Assembly: GCA_018340805.1 (NCBI GenBank)
Contig: JACMZG010001870.1
Span: 49,785,115-49,849,114 of the forward strand
DNA from: Microvelia longipes
Lineage: Eukaryota; Arthropoda; Insecta; Hemiptera; Veliidae
Direction of reading: 5' to 3'
Length of the DNA stretch: 64,000 nucleotides
Numbering within the stretch: position 1 is the stretch's first letter; each line of letters begins with the position of its first letter. A program made the position numbers and the translations under genes. The notes under the pieces are model-generated. The model was not told where the DNA came from. It was given only the letters and a program-made list of their open reading frames with translations, and made no database searches. Of the stretch, positions 45,371 to 57,786 are shown in pieces.

Positions 45371-45717
45371 CCATTTTTTGCATTGTCCAAGGGAAACGCG
45401 CTGAAACATTTTCAAAATTAACCTAAATTAGGTCTTGAGAAAGGGAGACTAATGCTGTGCATTGTGGAACGTGGAATGGTGGCCGTAGTTTGGGTAAAAT
45501 TAGGAATAAATATGCGCATTTCCTTTAAAGACTCTGGTAAAAATTATGATCCGAGTAGTAATGTTATTGCACAGGTTATTAAGCTTAAGTCGGAAACTTA
45601 AGCATGCATTAAATTGATGAGCAAAGAAGTACGGAATTCAAATAAATTTTGCCCGGCTAGAGTATGTCTTTAGTAGAGCTATGTCTAGAGCCCTTATGTT
45701 AACATTTATTTTTTAAG

Positions 45718-45850
45718 AAAAGAAAAAGAGGAAGAAGTTAAGGTAATTAAGAAAAAGAAAAGACCTTCAAAGAAATTCATACCATTAAACACACCATGTG
45801 GCAGAGACATTCATAAGCATGATAACAGCACACTCAGATACTACATGCAG
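45718..45850 (+). CDS. Penultimate exon of an unrecognised host gene
   Basis: An acceptor (pyrimidine-rich tttattttttaag, AG at 45716-45717) opens a stretch that stays open in one frame and ends CAG followed by gtaatt at 45851. The first base completes a split codon from an exon not seen here; 44 codons follow. The peptide is very basic at first (KEKEEEVKVIKKKKRPSKKF) and then reads IPLNTPCGRDIHKHDNSTLR. It ends on a codon boundary, exactly the phase needed by the exon at 47014. The upstream exons were not located and may lie outside the repeats of this window or be too short to see. Function unknown. Confidence 0.6.
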
Positions 45851-46111
45851 GTAATTATTAGTAACCCAATTTCTGACAATATCCAAAGTAAAAGTGGTTT
45901 AACAATACTTAAAGAATTTGCTACTGTTAGTACTTGCTGTTGCCTGGACTGGTTTCTGCATAATAATGATGCCGGTTTAGAGTCTTGCAGCCCATCAGGG
46001 ATATTCCCTGCGAAAACTGCCTCAGGTGGTAGTGGTAACCGCTACTCTCCAAGTTATTTCTAAACTGCGACAGTTTATTTGAAAAATATGTTTATATAAA
46101 CTGAGAGTGTA

Positions 46112-46190
46112 ACCAGGGATGCGAACCTCAGACCTCCGGGGTGTCAAACGTCAGTATAACGACTTCGACCTCGGAGGTAGCAGGTTTCCG
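46112..46190 (-). pseudogene. tRNA-like sequence (tRNA relic or SINE head)
   Basis: On the minus strand, gaggttcgcatccctgg carries a B box GGTTCGCATCC. Upstream, gaggtcgaagtcgttatact lies in the A-box/D-arm position, and gtttgacac between them could be an anticodon loop. The acceptor stem does not pair well, so it is not a functional tRNA. It lies in the intron of the host gene. Confidence 0.45.
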
Positions 46191-46306
46191 CATAGAGTCA
46201 TCATAATATAATCAATAGTAGCTCATTCTTCAGTTAGGTCTTCTGTATAATTATCAGAAGGCTGATAATTATTATTCTGTATAATTATCAGTTAGGATCT
46301 CTCTCA

Positions 46307-46356
46307 TAATTCTCCCACGCTGTCAACTGATTTTAGCCGTGTGTCGTATTATAGAT
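46307..46356 (-). mobile_element. Family D MITE, one arm
   Basis: ctcccacgctgtcaactgat followed by tttagccgtgtgtcgtatta is the right-end arm of the element at 45194. Its tip ataatacgacacacgg (minus strand) matches the left tip of the 45194 copy better than that copy's own right tip does. Confidence 0.7.
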
Positions 46357-46359
46357 GTT

Positions 46360-47013
46360 AGGAAACTATGTGACTTTATGAGTAAGACATCAAAATTATG
46401 TTGACTCTTTAACAAAGACAAATGTCAAATGATGAAACAGTTCCCAGATGTAGCTCTGCATTTTGCTTGTTTTTATGTTGTATTAATATAACTGCAATGA
46501 CTTCAACAAATGAAATGAACCAAAAATTTAAGAAAAATACTGCTAAAATAGGGCGTATTTCTTGAGTCAAATACGGCTCATGCAATAGCTTGGTCTAGGG
46601 AGGAAACCCTAATTTTAAACGACAGCAAATGTTATGCGCTTCAGTTATACGCACTCCTTTACATAAAAAAATATTGCTAGAGTTCTTATGTTTCTTATGT
46701 GAGTATGAAGTGGTTTAATAAGATTATTGAAACATAGGTGTTAATCAGAAAGGATAATAAAACTAAACCTGTAAGTTGTGATTCACGTACTGTCTTAGCT
46801 GGTATTAAACATAAATAACTGAGGGTAATAGGTGAACTGGAAGTAAAGGATGGGGGATGGATGAGAACCAATTATTTGCTTGATAAATACTTTAAGGTAG
46901 TAATACTCTACGCTGATGATATATCTAATCCGAGTCTAGAAGACAGACGCCTCAGAATATACATTTTAATGCATTAATTAATAAATTTGTTAAAATTTTT
47001 CGTTTATTTCAAG
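46360..47013. other. Intron sequence, otherwise unannotated
   Basis: Lies between the two host exons. A LYADDISNPS reading at about 46906-46935 recalls the RT YADD box but has no RT context around it. The last 40 bases give a T-rich tract and the acceptor tttatttcaag. Confidence 0.45.
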
Positions 47014-47352
47014 CCAAACGGTGAGGGATGCATAGCAAAGATAGCACCAAATCACGAGTGTCCACCTAAGCGACTAATCCGTCCAATGACATGTGGCTGT
47101 ATCAGGCGGAATGGGAGACAAGACGAGGAAGACAAAATGCGGGCTAAGAAATGCATTAAAGATTTTCCCTGGCTATTGGATCCGTGTAGTCCGCAACATG
47201 ACCGGGTCCTGTGTCTCAGGGAGCTAGAACGGATTAAAGAAAGGTTGCTTGCAGAAGAAGAAATGCAAAGAAAATGTTGCACGTGCTGCAACATGCTTGT
47301 GGAACAACAACGCTGCTGCAACTGTGTCCAGCTTTGCTTACAGACACATTAA
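47014..47352 (+). CDS. Terminal exon of a host gene: Cys-rich, charged C-terminus
   Basis: The acceptor tttatttcaag ends at 47013. The exon runs in phase 0 for 112 codons to TAA at 47350-47352, matching the phase left by the 45718-45850 exon. The peptide is Cys-rich (about 16 Cys), with PMTCGCIRRNGRQDEEDKM, KKCIKDFPWLLDPCSPQHD, a probable charged helix LRELERIKERLLAEEEMQRK and a closing CCTCCNML..QRCCNCVQLC cluster. Base composition is clearly less AT-rich than its surroundings. The Cys pairs could bind zinc or form disulphides. No family is recognised. The frame also runs upstream to an ATG at 46987, but that part lies in the polypyrimidine tract and is not needed. Confidence 0.68.
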   Translation, partial: PNGEGCIAKIAPNHECPPKRLIRPMTCGCIRRNGRQDEEDKMRAKKCIKDFPWLLDPCSPQHDRVLCLRELERIKERLLAEEEMQRKCCTCCNMLVEQQRCCNCVQLCLQTH

Positions 47353-47426
47353 CATTACAATTTGCGGATCATATGACAACATTGACACAAACTAACATCT
47401 TAAACTGACAAGTTTAAAGTAATTCT

Positions 47427-47432
47427 AATAAA
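47427..47432 (+). promoter_or_regulatory. Polyadenylation signal AATAAA
   Basis: Canonical AATAAA, 75 bases after the stop codon of the exon ending at 47352, the expected place for a short 3' UTR. Supports that exon being the last one. Confidence 0.6.
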
Positions 47433-47449
47433 GACTAATTTCATGAATG

Positions 47450-48820
47450 AAAGAACAAGTTGTGCAATTGTATTGATTAAATCAAACCATTTTAAATACA
47501 AGGATTACAGCAGGAAAATTATATTTATTTTTAACTATTAATTTATGAAATTTAAACATTCGCTTTCGATCATTATAAATATGTGCCCCGATAGGGGTTG
47601 TAGAGGGGTGAGAAGTGTCTAGTCTCACTCTAAGGAGATTCAAACAGGAGTAAGTACAGTTATAGTACCCAATGGAAACAGTCACACTTCTAGACCCCTC
47701 CTTATTGAGCTATTTTACCTAAGTACTCCGTCTTAGTCTCTTTAGTTGCTCTATAATTTTAAGAAAAAGAGTCACTATGAGCCCCAATGAATAAGGTTTA
47801 AGTAAGCCCTTGTCCCCTACCACATTATAAAAATAGATTTAGTAATGTTGTAGCAAGAATAACATTTGTTCTTTCACCAAAAAAGGACAAATATGCTTGC
47901 TGACAAGATTTTAACCTGAATTTAATTCAGAATCTTGTAAGCAAGCAACGTTGATGAAACAAGAATATTGAATTTAAATAATAAATAAATAAATCTTTAT
48001 TTCTAATAAATTGACACAAGTAAACAACAGAAAAATTCAAACAAGTTACATATTAAAATTAGAATAATTCATTTTTTTGCATTTCTAGTGGAGTAGTACA
48101 TATAACAGAAGTCCAAACTATGTCGAACTATGATATTGTTGCCAATAATGGTCGAAAAGAGTTCTTTCAAAGACAAACATTAAATAAGTAATCATGATCA
48201 CAGATAATACAAACCTATACGGCAAGATTGCCAACTCTCGTCTTCTTCTACCTTTGACATCCTGCTAGCACTAGTTCCCTAAAATAGCGGTAAAAATAGA
48301 AACACGTGACACTCCTTCCCGCCTTTTTACAAAATTTTTACTTAATATTATATTTATTTTTTTGGGGTTATTTTTTCAATGGTTTGCGAAAAAATTGAAA
48401 AAAGCAGCTCTGTGCTGATTTGCAAAAAAATGTAAAAAAGAAATATCTTTCTCTGGTTGATTTTAATGCAATAAATGGTAATTATTATTATTAGTTAATT
48501 TCCTTAATATGCTTAATAAATTTGCAGTTTCAATTAGAGTCTGATTCTAAAAAAACCATATCGGAATGCTTATCAAACATATCAAAACTTGTCAATTGTT
48601 AATTGGTTTATCAGAGATCCATTAAAATCACGCGATACTGTTAAATGCTCCGTAACCCGAAAATAATACATGAAATGGTCTGTTATCTCACTAGAACCTA
48701 CAGTATGATTGTGATCTATTTAACATGAATAACATGTGAACATTTTCAGGGTTGCAAACAATGCATTACTAGAAATTATCGGTCTGGGCATAACATGACC
48801 TTAACCTTTAACCCAAGACT
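47450..48820. other. Unannotated DNA with one strong hairpin
   Basis: 47894-47947 folds: tgcttgctgacaagatt pairs with aatcttgtaagcaagca (one mismatch) around an inner ctgaat/attcag stem. At about 47978-48020 a (AATAA)-rich tract followed by tctttatttctaataa resembles a retroposon end. No gene seen. Confidence 0.5.
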
Positions 48821-48827
48821 AATTTAA

Positions 48828-49061
48828 GGCCCGTATTCAGAGACATTTTCTTTACCTAAATCTTAACATTTTCCTTAAGGACTCCTTAAGGTCTCCTTAA
48901 GGACTCCTTAAGGTCTCCTTAAGGAACCCTTAAGGCTTCCTTAAGTGAACTAACATTTTCCTTACCTAAACGGTAAACCTAACATTTTCCTTAAGGGCTC
49001 CTTAAGAAAATATTAGGTTGAGGTAAGGAAAATATTAGGAAAATGTCTTTGAATACGAACC
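48828..49061. mobile_element. PIF/Harbinger-like MITE (234 bp) with TAA TSD
   Basis: The ends ggcccgtattcagagacatt and its complement (gaatacgaacc, through aaaatgtctttgaa) form TIRs of about 23 bp with three to four mismatches. TAA lies directly outside both ends (48825-48827 and 49062-49064), matching the 3-bp TWA/TAA targets of PIF/Harbinger. Inside, ccttaaggactccttaaggt is tandemly repeated about five times, itself palindromic (CCTTAAGG). No transposase. Confidence 0.8.
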
Positions 49062-49064
49062 TAA

Positions 49065-49735
49065 GTCTCAAAACTATTTTAGTATTACTACTCATTTTAA
49101 AATTAATGCATAGAAAATGCTATACATTTTAACATTACTAAATAAATTTAAAAAAAAATATAATATAAATATAGTAATGTTTTAAAGTAAAGCCCAGCAT
49201 TTAGTATAATGTTTATAATTTTAATGAGTTTTGTCCATAATTTTCCGTTGTTTCTTCATACTTCGTTAAGTTTTTTGTTTTGCCAAAGTGTTAAGAAAAC
49301 ATGGAGTTTTTCCGGAGAAGTTTTCTCGAGTTTTAAGAGCATTCCCGGGAGGATCCAAGTTTCTGGCGTAGTTTGTTTTTTTATTAAGTCTCCCCTTCTA
49401 TCTATGCGGTCAAGATTACAGTACTTTTTACTAGCGTAACCATCTTTTATGTCTTCAGCGGTTTTATATGGGGAAATTTTGAGGAAAATAGATGATAGAC
49501 AAAATTATTTTGAATTTATCAGAAGGTGTATATTCTTTGTTATCTGTAATAACTGAAGCTCTGTCTCTAGATCGAGCAGTAGGGCTTGTTTTCCAAAAAT
49601 CAAAACAAATTTTGTGGAAATTCTAAAATAATTTTTATCACATCTTTAACCTTCATAAATGAGAAATCAAAAAATTTGAATAAAAGCGAAAATTTAAAAA
49701 CAAGTTTCACCATATTATCTGCATTAATGGCGAAA
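49065..49735. other. Unannotated DNA
   Basis: A 76-codon frame at 49209-49439 has no recognisable motif. No other feature supported. Confidence 0.45.
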
Positions 49736-50520
49736 AAATGCCGCCATTTAAAAATGTCATAACATTAATGGTAGTCATCCAATTTTGATGAAAAACACTC
49801 GTTTTATAAGATATTTTATCAGTTAAAAAATATTCTCTTCATGTTTTGCACACGACCTACTGGGTCAAATATTAGAAATTCGCACAAATTTTCCTGCCAA
49901 ATTGAGAATTTTCCGGGAAAATTGGAATTTGTGCGATTTTCTAATATTTCGATCGAGCGCATTCATTAAAAGATGGCCCAAGAGTACTACTTGTAACTTG
50001 TACTACTTCAAACCTAATTTTTCTGGAAATATACCTTAAATTAGGAAGAAATCATAGTCTGCTTATCCAGAGTGGAGCCCTTCGTATGATTGCGCATGCA
50101 CAAAATTTAATAAATTTACACAAATTTAGTTTCTTAGAATAAGAGGTTCCCTGTGCAAAACATTTTTTAAAGCTGATAACATGTTCTATAAAACGAGTGT
50201 TTAATCATCAAAATCAAATGACAACAATCATAGTTAAGGCTCTTTAAAAAAATACCAAAAATGGTTAATTTATGCGAAGTAAGCGAATTTTTTTTTTTTT
50301 TTTTTTTACTTTTGTGCATATTTTTTGGCCATTTAACAAATGTCATAACATTAGTTGTAGTAATCCAATTTTGATGAAAAACACTCGTTTTATGGGATAT
50401 TTTATTAATTTTAAACATGATCTCTTCATATTTGTACACGACCTACAGGGAACCACTTATTGCAAGAAAACTTGTATTCATGCGATTTTCTAATATTTTA
50501 AGCGATCGCATTCATATGAA
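49736..50520. repeat. Dispersed repeat in three copies (two direct, one inverted)
   Basis: aatgtcataacattaatggt through gatgaaaaacactcgtttta to acacgacctac occurs at about 49753-49865 and again at about 50338-50452. The short piece at 50180-50225 is the inverse of the middle part. Each direct copy continues into tgcgattttctaatattt and a gcgcattcat or gcgatcgcattcat motif. In the first copy a local hairpin (attcgcacaaattttcc against ggaatttgtgcgatt) lies at about 49879-49940. Confidence 0.75.
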
Positions 50521-50524
50521 TGTT

Positions 50525-50650
50525 TTTTAAGACCTCTTGAGTGGTTTTTACCAAGATGCGTGTCTGTATGTGCGTCTGTTATCACTGTAGCTATCAGTGT
50601 GATTATGACAAAGAGTTAAAACTGTGTCAAGATTTAGATCTTGTGTGCTT
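50525..50650 (-). mobile_element. Repeat A, internal fragment (minus strand)
   Basis: gagtggtttttaccaagatg, tctgtatgtgcgtctgttat and cactgtagctatcagtgt are the complement of the family's cagacaga/ggagctacgatg region. Confidence 0.6.
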
Positions 50651-51414
50651 TCAGGAACATATTTTTAAATGACGTTCATAATCTTAATAATAACTTATCA
50701 AAAAGTTATTAAAAATCAGTAAAACGTTTAATTGATTTGAAATTTGGCCAAAGTCTATCCATTAATATGACAAATAATTACCCAAAGTTATACTTCAATA
50801 CAGCTAAAGTCGGGAGGAAAACCTTAGCGAACCGTTGATGTGGAATAGTTCCGGGAAACCCCATACCCAATTTTTTTCAAATTACATTTTTATATTTGAT
50901 GTAACGCATTGTTTGGCTGTGTTTGGGAAAGGGAATGATGTATGGCCACAATGAAACACTAACAAAAAAATTGTTTTCAAATAAGTACTTGAACCTGTTC
51001 GTTGATGTGTTTAATCGAATCGGAAAAGCAAGAAAAGCATTGTACCCAACAATATCATAACACTTTCCCATCTTATTTTGGCTTTTATACTTCTTAAACT
51101 CGGGGTTTAATAATGTAAAAGACAATGAACCTTGCTCTGTACTGTAGGGTTATTAGAGAGGGGGGCAGAGGCAACCAAGGGGGACGTACAGGCTTACCAT
51201 ACTTCCAACTCGTACTCTTTAATTAGAAAACTTTTTTTGGAAACCCTAAAAACCAAAAAAAAAAAAACTAAAAAAAACTTTAAGAATGTTTTCTCAACTG
51301 GTTATAATTTTCTCTAAAAAGTTTTCTTGTGGGCGAAATAGATGTTTTTTATTTACAGTGTTAAAAACATAAGTAGAAATATTATTGAAAATATAGGGTT
51401 TAAAACAGTAATAT

Positions 51415-51420
<6 letters not shown>
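50651..51420. other. Unannotated DNA
   Basis: No gene or repeat recognised; A runs at about 51258-51280. Confidence 0.5.
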
Positions 51421-51620
<200 letters not shown>

Positions 51621-53939
51621 AAGAAAACGGAGGTTGGAAATCTTTCCGTATAAGGATAATATTATTAGCCATAACTATAATAACATCAGGTTCCTTTAAA
51701 AATCAGTAGTTTAAACACTGAATAATCATGAATTTTAAAAGCGCCGTGGAGCACTTAAATAAATAACACAATAAATAACACCAACATCGATTTTCGCTTG
51801 TTTTAGGCCCTGTTGATGGCTCTTTCAATTTATTTTTAACACATAATGTTTAGTAGAGAGATTTAGTAGTTGGTATTATTTAATGAATATTCAATTTTAA
51901 CCGTAGAGCCATGATAAAATTGACACGTTAATATTGACCAAACTGACTTTGTATTGCTCTTAAAGTTGTAACCAGAGCGGGGGGTTAACTTAAAAGAGGA
52001 AACGTTTGGATGCGATTATCGCAAGCTGCTAGAAATCAGCGCTGCGGCGGACCTGTGTGGACTACTCAGGAACTAACTCCGACAGCTTTCCAAAAACTTT
52101 AAATTTATGAAAACCATGGCAACTATTGGTTATGGCAGCTGCATTTATTGTAAAAATAAAATTATTTTTATTTTCGTTCCTTATTATTTTAACCTAATAA
52201 AAATGGTTCGCCATTGTCATGATCTGTATTACAAAATTCAGAAACTAATCGTAAAAAAGTTTTTCAAACAACATAACGCTACTGATGGCTGGTAAGTTTA
52301 CATTTCAATAAATTATTCAATAATTTAATTGATTTAATCTAGGTAATCACATGTGCGCGTCTAAATTAAAAAACGTCAAAAAATCTTTTTTAAATTGTTC
52401 AGGCTGCATTAAATGCCAAAATCTATTTTCCAGAACGTAGTAAATTTAGACAATAATATTCATTACTACCTGATTAAATTATTAAATAAATTGAATTAAA
52501 TTTAAACTTATTTGCCATCAGATGGGTTCTGTGAAAGTTTAAAGATGACGACGACCGCGCAAAGCGCTTCAGCTATTTAGAAGAAAAAAGTATAAAAAAT
52601 AACAAGATAGTATAAAAAGTTAATTTCAATTGGAATGAAGGCAAAAAGCGGGAAATTAAGCCACGCCTACTCAGTTAAAAAGTAGGTCTGTCGCGGCGCT
52701 AGCGTCGATCGGATTGCAAATTTTCTCACCATTAAGTCGACAGTCTTACTGTTTAAGTATCTATACTTTATACTATTACTGTTTAAGTTTAAATATCTCT
52801 GGTTGTAACTACATAACAACGAATCAAATTCTAAAAGTTTCTGGACCTAAAATGACAACCGGGCGATATACAATAATGACGAACTGTCAAATTCAGTAAA
52901 GAGACAATGAAGAGGGGATTTTCCAGTTGAGAACAGTTTTTAGTTCACATCTAAAACGATATTGTAGTTAATAGAACAGAAAGGTTTCGTCATTCAATTT
53001 TCTATAAACACTGTACTTCGTTAACAAACAATTTTCTCTACAATTTTAGGACCATTATTACAATGTTAAAATTCAACACAATAAAGTCATAGACAATATT
53101 ACTCCGTTTATACAAAATTTTCAATTGGCTGCCAAAAGAGAAACTAAACAATAAAAATGATAAAACTGCCGGAGGCAGCAAAATGGAAAATTTCATTGGG
53201 GGTCTATTGTCACCCCATGCGATCTATTGAACTCGCAAAGGGATTTTTTTTATCAAAAACCTTTTGTTTTTTTATTATTATTTTTTGTTAATGCCCCTTA
53301 TAAAGCTCATCTTTATCTATGTATTTGTTGAAAATTCTATACAATTTTCAATTTTTTTTCGTTCACAGGAAAAACCACAAAAACTGTTATTATTATTTCT
53401 CTCCTTCTCCTTGATCCCTTTCTAGTTAAAATTCTTTTGTAAGTCACAAAAAAGTAATTCATTTACGGTTTTATGGCAAAGAATCAAAAGAAACTTGTTG
53501 TTTGTGGTGGGAGGGGTTGGAACAAATTTATGTGTCATAAAAAGTTTTTTTTTTAAAAAAAAAAATAAATAAACCAATATCTGTACTTTATCGATTCTGA
53601 AATTCGGCCGCAAAAAGAGAAAACTTGTTAAAATAAAACAAAAAAATCTACTATAAATGTTTTGTTGCTGAATATTTTTTTAACGTTAAAAAGGTTAAAT
53701 AACAATTTTTACGACGAAATAATAAAAATTCCTTTGAACTTAACAGCACCATGAAAACTTAAAAAAAAATGAAAGAGGATTTATATAAAAACATAGAAGG
53801 CTATGAACCAAATGTTGTGATAATATTTTTTTTTTCACCTATATATAATTACATTGGTAGGTAATTAGCAGTACGGTACGTTAGATACCAAAATACCTTA
53901 TCCATCTTTTTTGGAGGTTACTCTATGGGAAAACTTTCA
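51621..53939. other. Unannotated DNA
   Basis: Mostly AT-rich. Patches at 51970-52140 and 52540-52720 are less AT-rich, and a 62-codon frame at 52107-52295 starts in the first, but no splice-consistent exon or recognised domain was found. Homopolymer A/T runs at 53540-53570. Confidence 0.4.
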
Positions 53940-54060
53940 CTTATTAATAAGTACATTAAGTTTCATTTCAACACAAGTATATCCATGATTTTTGTAGGAT
54001 CACAAAAATTAAGCTGCAATGAGCGTGTTCAGTGCTGTATGGGTGACTAAAAATTTGCAA
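53940..54060 (-). mobile_element. Repeat A fragment, minus strand
   Basis: agtttcatttcaacacaagt, tatccatgatttttgtagga and gagcgtgttcagtgctgtat are the complement of the family segment around the acgctcgatgc block. Confidence 0.65.
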
Positions 54061-54327
54061 TCATTTTTTGAAAAAGGAATAAGAGAAAATTTTCGACTTC
54101 AGCAATAAAAGGGACCTAAGAACTGCCTTACCAAATGTGATTTCAAGTAACGCTATGACAGTGAAGCCTTCATAACAAAATCTCGAATTTTTTCTGTATA
54201 TATATTTTTTACATTGTAATTTATTTATATTTATTTATTTGTAATTTTTTAAAACCCTACAATTTTAGTACCGGTCAAAAGAAAGGAACCATCCTCTACC
54301 GGTAACTCAGAATTGACTTGATTCAGA

Positions 54328-54355
54328 CGCAACCAACCGTCAACGGTTGGTTGCG
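54328..54355. repeat. Perfect 13-bp hairpin
   Basis: cgcaaccaaccgt and acggttggttgcg are exact complements separated by two bases (ca). GC-richer than its surroundings. Confidence 0.8.
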
Positions 54356-54649
54356 GTAAACTTATATTTGAAAACTGCTACTCTAATAAATTTGAGCGGT
54401 TTTGATCGGCATGTGTATCTAAACAACCACTGGGAACTAGAAGAGTAACTTAAGTTTTAAAATTTGCAGGAAATTAAAAATTTTATAGAGCTTCAACGCT
54501 ATAGGAAAGTTTTAGAAGAAGGTATAGGATAAAGAAATAGACTGCTCCACATGATTTCCTTAGAAGGCGCAAGGGTTTCTATCTCAATTTCCTTTTAAAT
54601 TTCTTTTTGTTTCTTTTGTGCTCCTGAAGATTGAACGATTTCAATCTTT

Positions 54650-55015
54650 CTTTACTTCATTTATACCGAAGGTAGAAATGAGGAAAAGTAAAGAAAAAAA
54701 ATAGGAAAATTTTCGAAACCGGGATGACACCGGAATTATCCGTTTTAGGCGTTTTAAAGAGAGTGGTTTTCGCAAAGTTGTCTGTCTATGTGTGCGTGTG
54801 TGTGTGTGTGCGCACGCATGTGTATGTGTGTCATATCATCGTAGCTCCCAGCTACGATGATTAAATGAAAAATTATAAAGCGCGGAATAATGTTGCAATA
54901 CGTTTGAAATTGTACACGCATGTAGCCATGTATAAGACGAACATATATACTAAGTTTCATCTCATTATCAGCATTAGTTCAAGTTTTATCAAATGACTTT
55001 TGTACGTCTTTAACA
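54650..55015 (-). mobile_element. Repeat A, 3' half, minus strand
   Basis: Reads from the family end (tcatttataccgaagg) through cgaaaccgggatgacacc, a (GT)-rich tgtgtgcgtgtgtgtg run and catcgtagctcccag to aaactttgttaa-like interior. The short open frame on its minus strand is inside the repeat. Confidence 0.75.
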
Positions 55016-55019
55016 AAAA

Positions 55020-57475
55020 AATATGTTCTTAGGTTAAAAGTAAGTCCTAAGTTGAGAGAAAATGTTCCAAAGTACACAGTACCAAATAAGTTAAGATATA
55101 ATAAATATATTATTTGATTTTTACATTCTAAGACAACTGTAAACGATAAATTATTTTATGGTTTATTACACCTTGTGGCATTACATTATTTTCAAGGCGG
55201 AGGCGGGAGGAAAGTTAGAAAAGTATCAAGAAATTTTTATTTTTAATAGCATCCCTTATTTTAGCAAAAGGAAGCAAGGGCCGTAATGGACATATATTTG
55301 GATCTTTTCCAAAAAATATGTCCAAAATATCAGTTAAGGGTTTGGTGAACATGAGGTCACCAGCGGAGGGGGCGCTAAGTAACCGCGTAAATCAAAACTG
55401 CTGACACAAATTATTGTTTTTCTTTTCTTCCAGAAGTAGCCATACTTTAGGGGTCGGTGAAATCCTGGCTCGTGTAGGAAAATCTTTTATTTTTCCCTTT
55501 TTAATAGCTTTTATTTTAAGCATTGCACAACAATTTGTCTTTACGGTTTAATGGGTTTGTGAAAAACCGCCTGAAAAATAGGAAAGTCAAAATTTATTTA
55601 ATTTTTCTCTTCCGTATGAATACTTCAACTCAACTGCTAGGATTCAGTACTTAGGTACTTCCTCGGCTTTGCATCAAAAGCATAACACAACTATGTTCAC
55701 GGCTGTTCCTCAAGAGCAAATGGTACTGCTTTTTACTAGGAAAAGCCTAGGAAGCTAAATAATTTAGTTTACTGTTTTGCCTCAGGTGAAAACTAGTGAT
55801 TGCTTGGAAACTATTTACGCTTTTAAACTACAATAGTAAGTTATGTTTCAATTTCCATTAATATAATTGTAAGTAATATTAATGAGTCGCAGAAAATCTT
55901 TTTACAATTGTGTTTAGAATACTTCTATGATTATTAAAAAAATTATTTTAACCTAATCTAACGCTCTATAAATAACAAAAAAAATTAAAAAAATATACTT
56001 CAATTTTCTAAAAAAAAAAAAATAAAAAAACAATTTTTAAACCAAAGAGATAAACAAAATAGAAAAAAATGAATAGATATTGAAGACAGATTTCATGATG
56101 AAAATTACTGGGAATTGAATTTTCATTTATTTTCATATTTCTTTGTTTTCAATGGAGACCAGATGGTGGGATTCTATCAATTTCTGTTATCAATTTCTTT
56201 TTTTCTTTTTTCGCGAAGGGAAAGAAAGTTTAATATTGAATTTTGATTAAACGTTGGCTATAAATACTTGAAAGTTATATTCTGCAGCTTTCCATGATTA
56301 TTTATCCCAAGAAAGCTAATATCCGAGTTTTAGAATCTATATCCAGTTTGACTGTATATTTTGTCGTACTTGATTAGGTAGGTAAATTAAATCGCGTTTT
56401 AAATTTTCATGATTCTCAAAGATGAAGTAATACTTTTGTTACAGGGCGTTGTAAGCCCTGTATTATAATATATAAATTAAGTACGGAAACTTCTATACTA
56501 ACCTGTGTACAAAAAATCAGACATGCGTGATCAGCTGGCTCAAAAATTAAAAAAAAATCTAAACTTGGAATAACTACGAATGAGCCTTTTAGGATATACG
56601 TTTTTTTAACTTAATTTTATTGGCAACCCTGATAACATTAAGTGAGTTTTACTTTTTATTGTGTTGTCGTACTTAAATATGTACGTGATAGTTTAATGAT
56701 GCTGCGTTAAATTCTGTGAAATAATTGTTACAATAATTTACTTAAAGAAAAAGAGAAACTACGTTGAAGAACATACAGACGACTGTGTATTGCCTTATAT
56801 ATAACTTAAAATTACGATTGTTTTTATTATATTAAAAAAATGTAGGTTGAAGTTGTTAAATTACTAATAACAATTAAAATTAATTGTTATTAATTGTTAT
56901 TATTATTAATTGTTATTGTCTCTTCAATTAAAATGTGAAGAGAAAAAAAAAAACAAATATCACTTTCAAATATGTTCGTAGTTAAGTAGTGCACACGAAA
57001 AAAAAATTTAAGCATTAGTCGCTCGTTTTAAGTAATTTAAACCTAGTATTTAAAAATTCGCGCTTAACCTCTATTGGATGTGACAAAACATATTCTTTCA
57101 TAAATTATTAACATTTTATACAATAATGTACAAAAAATGTTGAGTACCATAAATAGTTTGTTAACATTTACAAGGGTAAAACAAAATTGCCACGCCCGCC
57201 CATAGGAAAATTTGAGCCAACTCCCTGGTGGACAAAATGTGAACTACACGCCAGGTCTGACAGAAATCGAATTTGTTTCCCTATTTGGTTTATATATTCT
57301 CCTTGGTTATTTTATTTACACTGTATTCAGATTCGTTAACTCAAACTGTAAATTATATTTCCCTCTCACGAGAGAGTAAGTGACAGCATATTGCATAGTT
57401 AGACAAAAGTCAAATTATTATTTACAGTAGGAAAATAAGAAATCAAAGCAGGGATAGTGTCATAATTTAACACAT
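55020..57475. other. Unannotated AT-rich DNA
   Basis: Apart from poly(A)/poly(T) tracts (about 55975-56060) and short attgttatt repeats at about 56875-56915, nothing is supported. No exon-like segment seen. Confidence 0.45.
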
Positions 57476-57478
57476 AAT

Positions 57479-57481
57479 TAT

Positions 57482-57537
<56 letters not shown>

Positions 57538-57538
57538 A
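57479..57538. repeat. (AT)n microsatellite
   Basis: Alternating AT with two phase breaks. Confidence 0.92.
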
Positions 57539-57786
57539 AAGGAAAACCGGAAGTGTGATAGGAGTAAGACGTTTATTTTTAATGTTCATTTAATTAATTT
57601 AAATATCATTTGTTTGACCCAAGAAAATGGATATTTTACTTCAAAATTAATATTGTATACTTGAACTGCAGAAGGTAAATGCATCTAGAAGTTTAATTAT
57701 AAAAATCAATGTTAAAGAAACAAAAAAAAGCAATACTACCGAAAGTCGTAAGTAAAATTATTGTTATGTTAAATTATATATGTTAA

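Noticed and set aside
46906..46935. LYADD reading suggesting a reverse transcriptase fragment
   Set aside because: No other RT block is found on either side in any frame, so chance is the simpler explanation.
52107..52295. 62-codon frame as a host exon
   Set aside because: The second half is AT-driven (many Lys, Phe, Ile), with no convincing splice sites or homologous motif.
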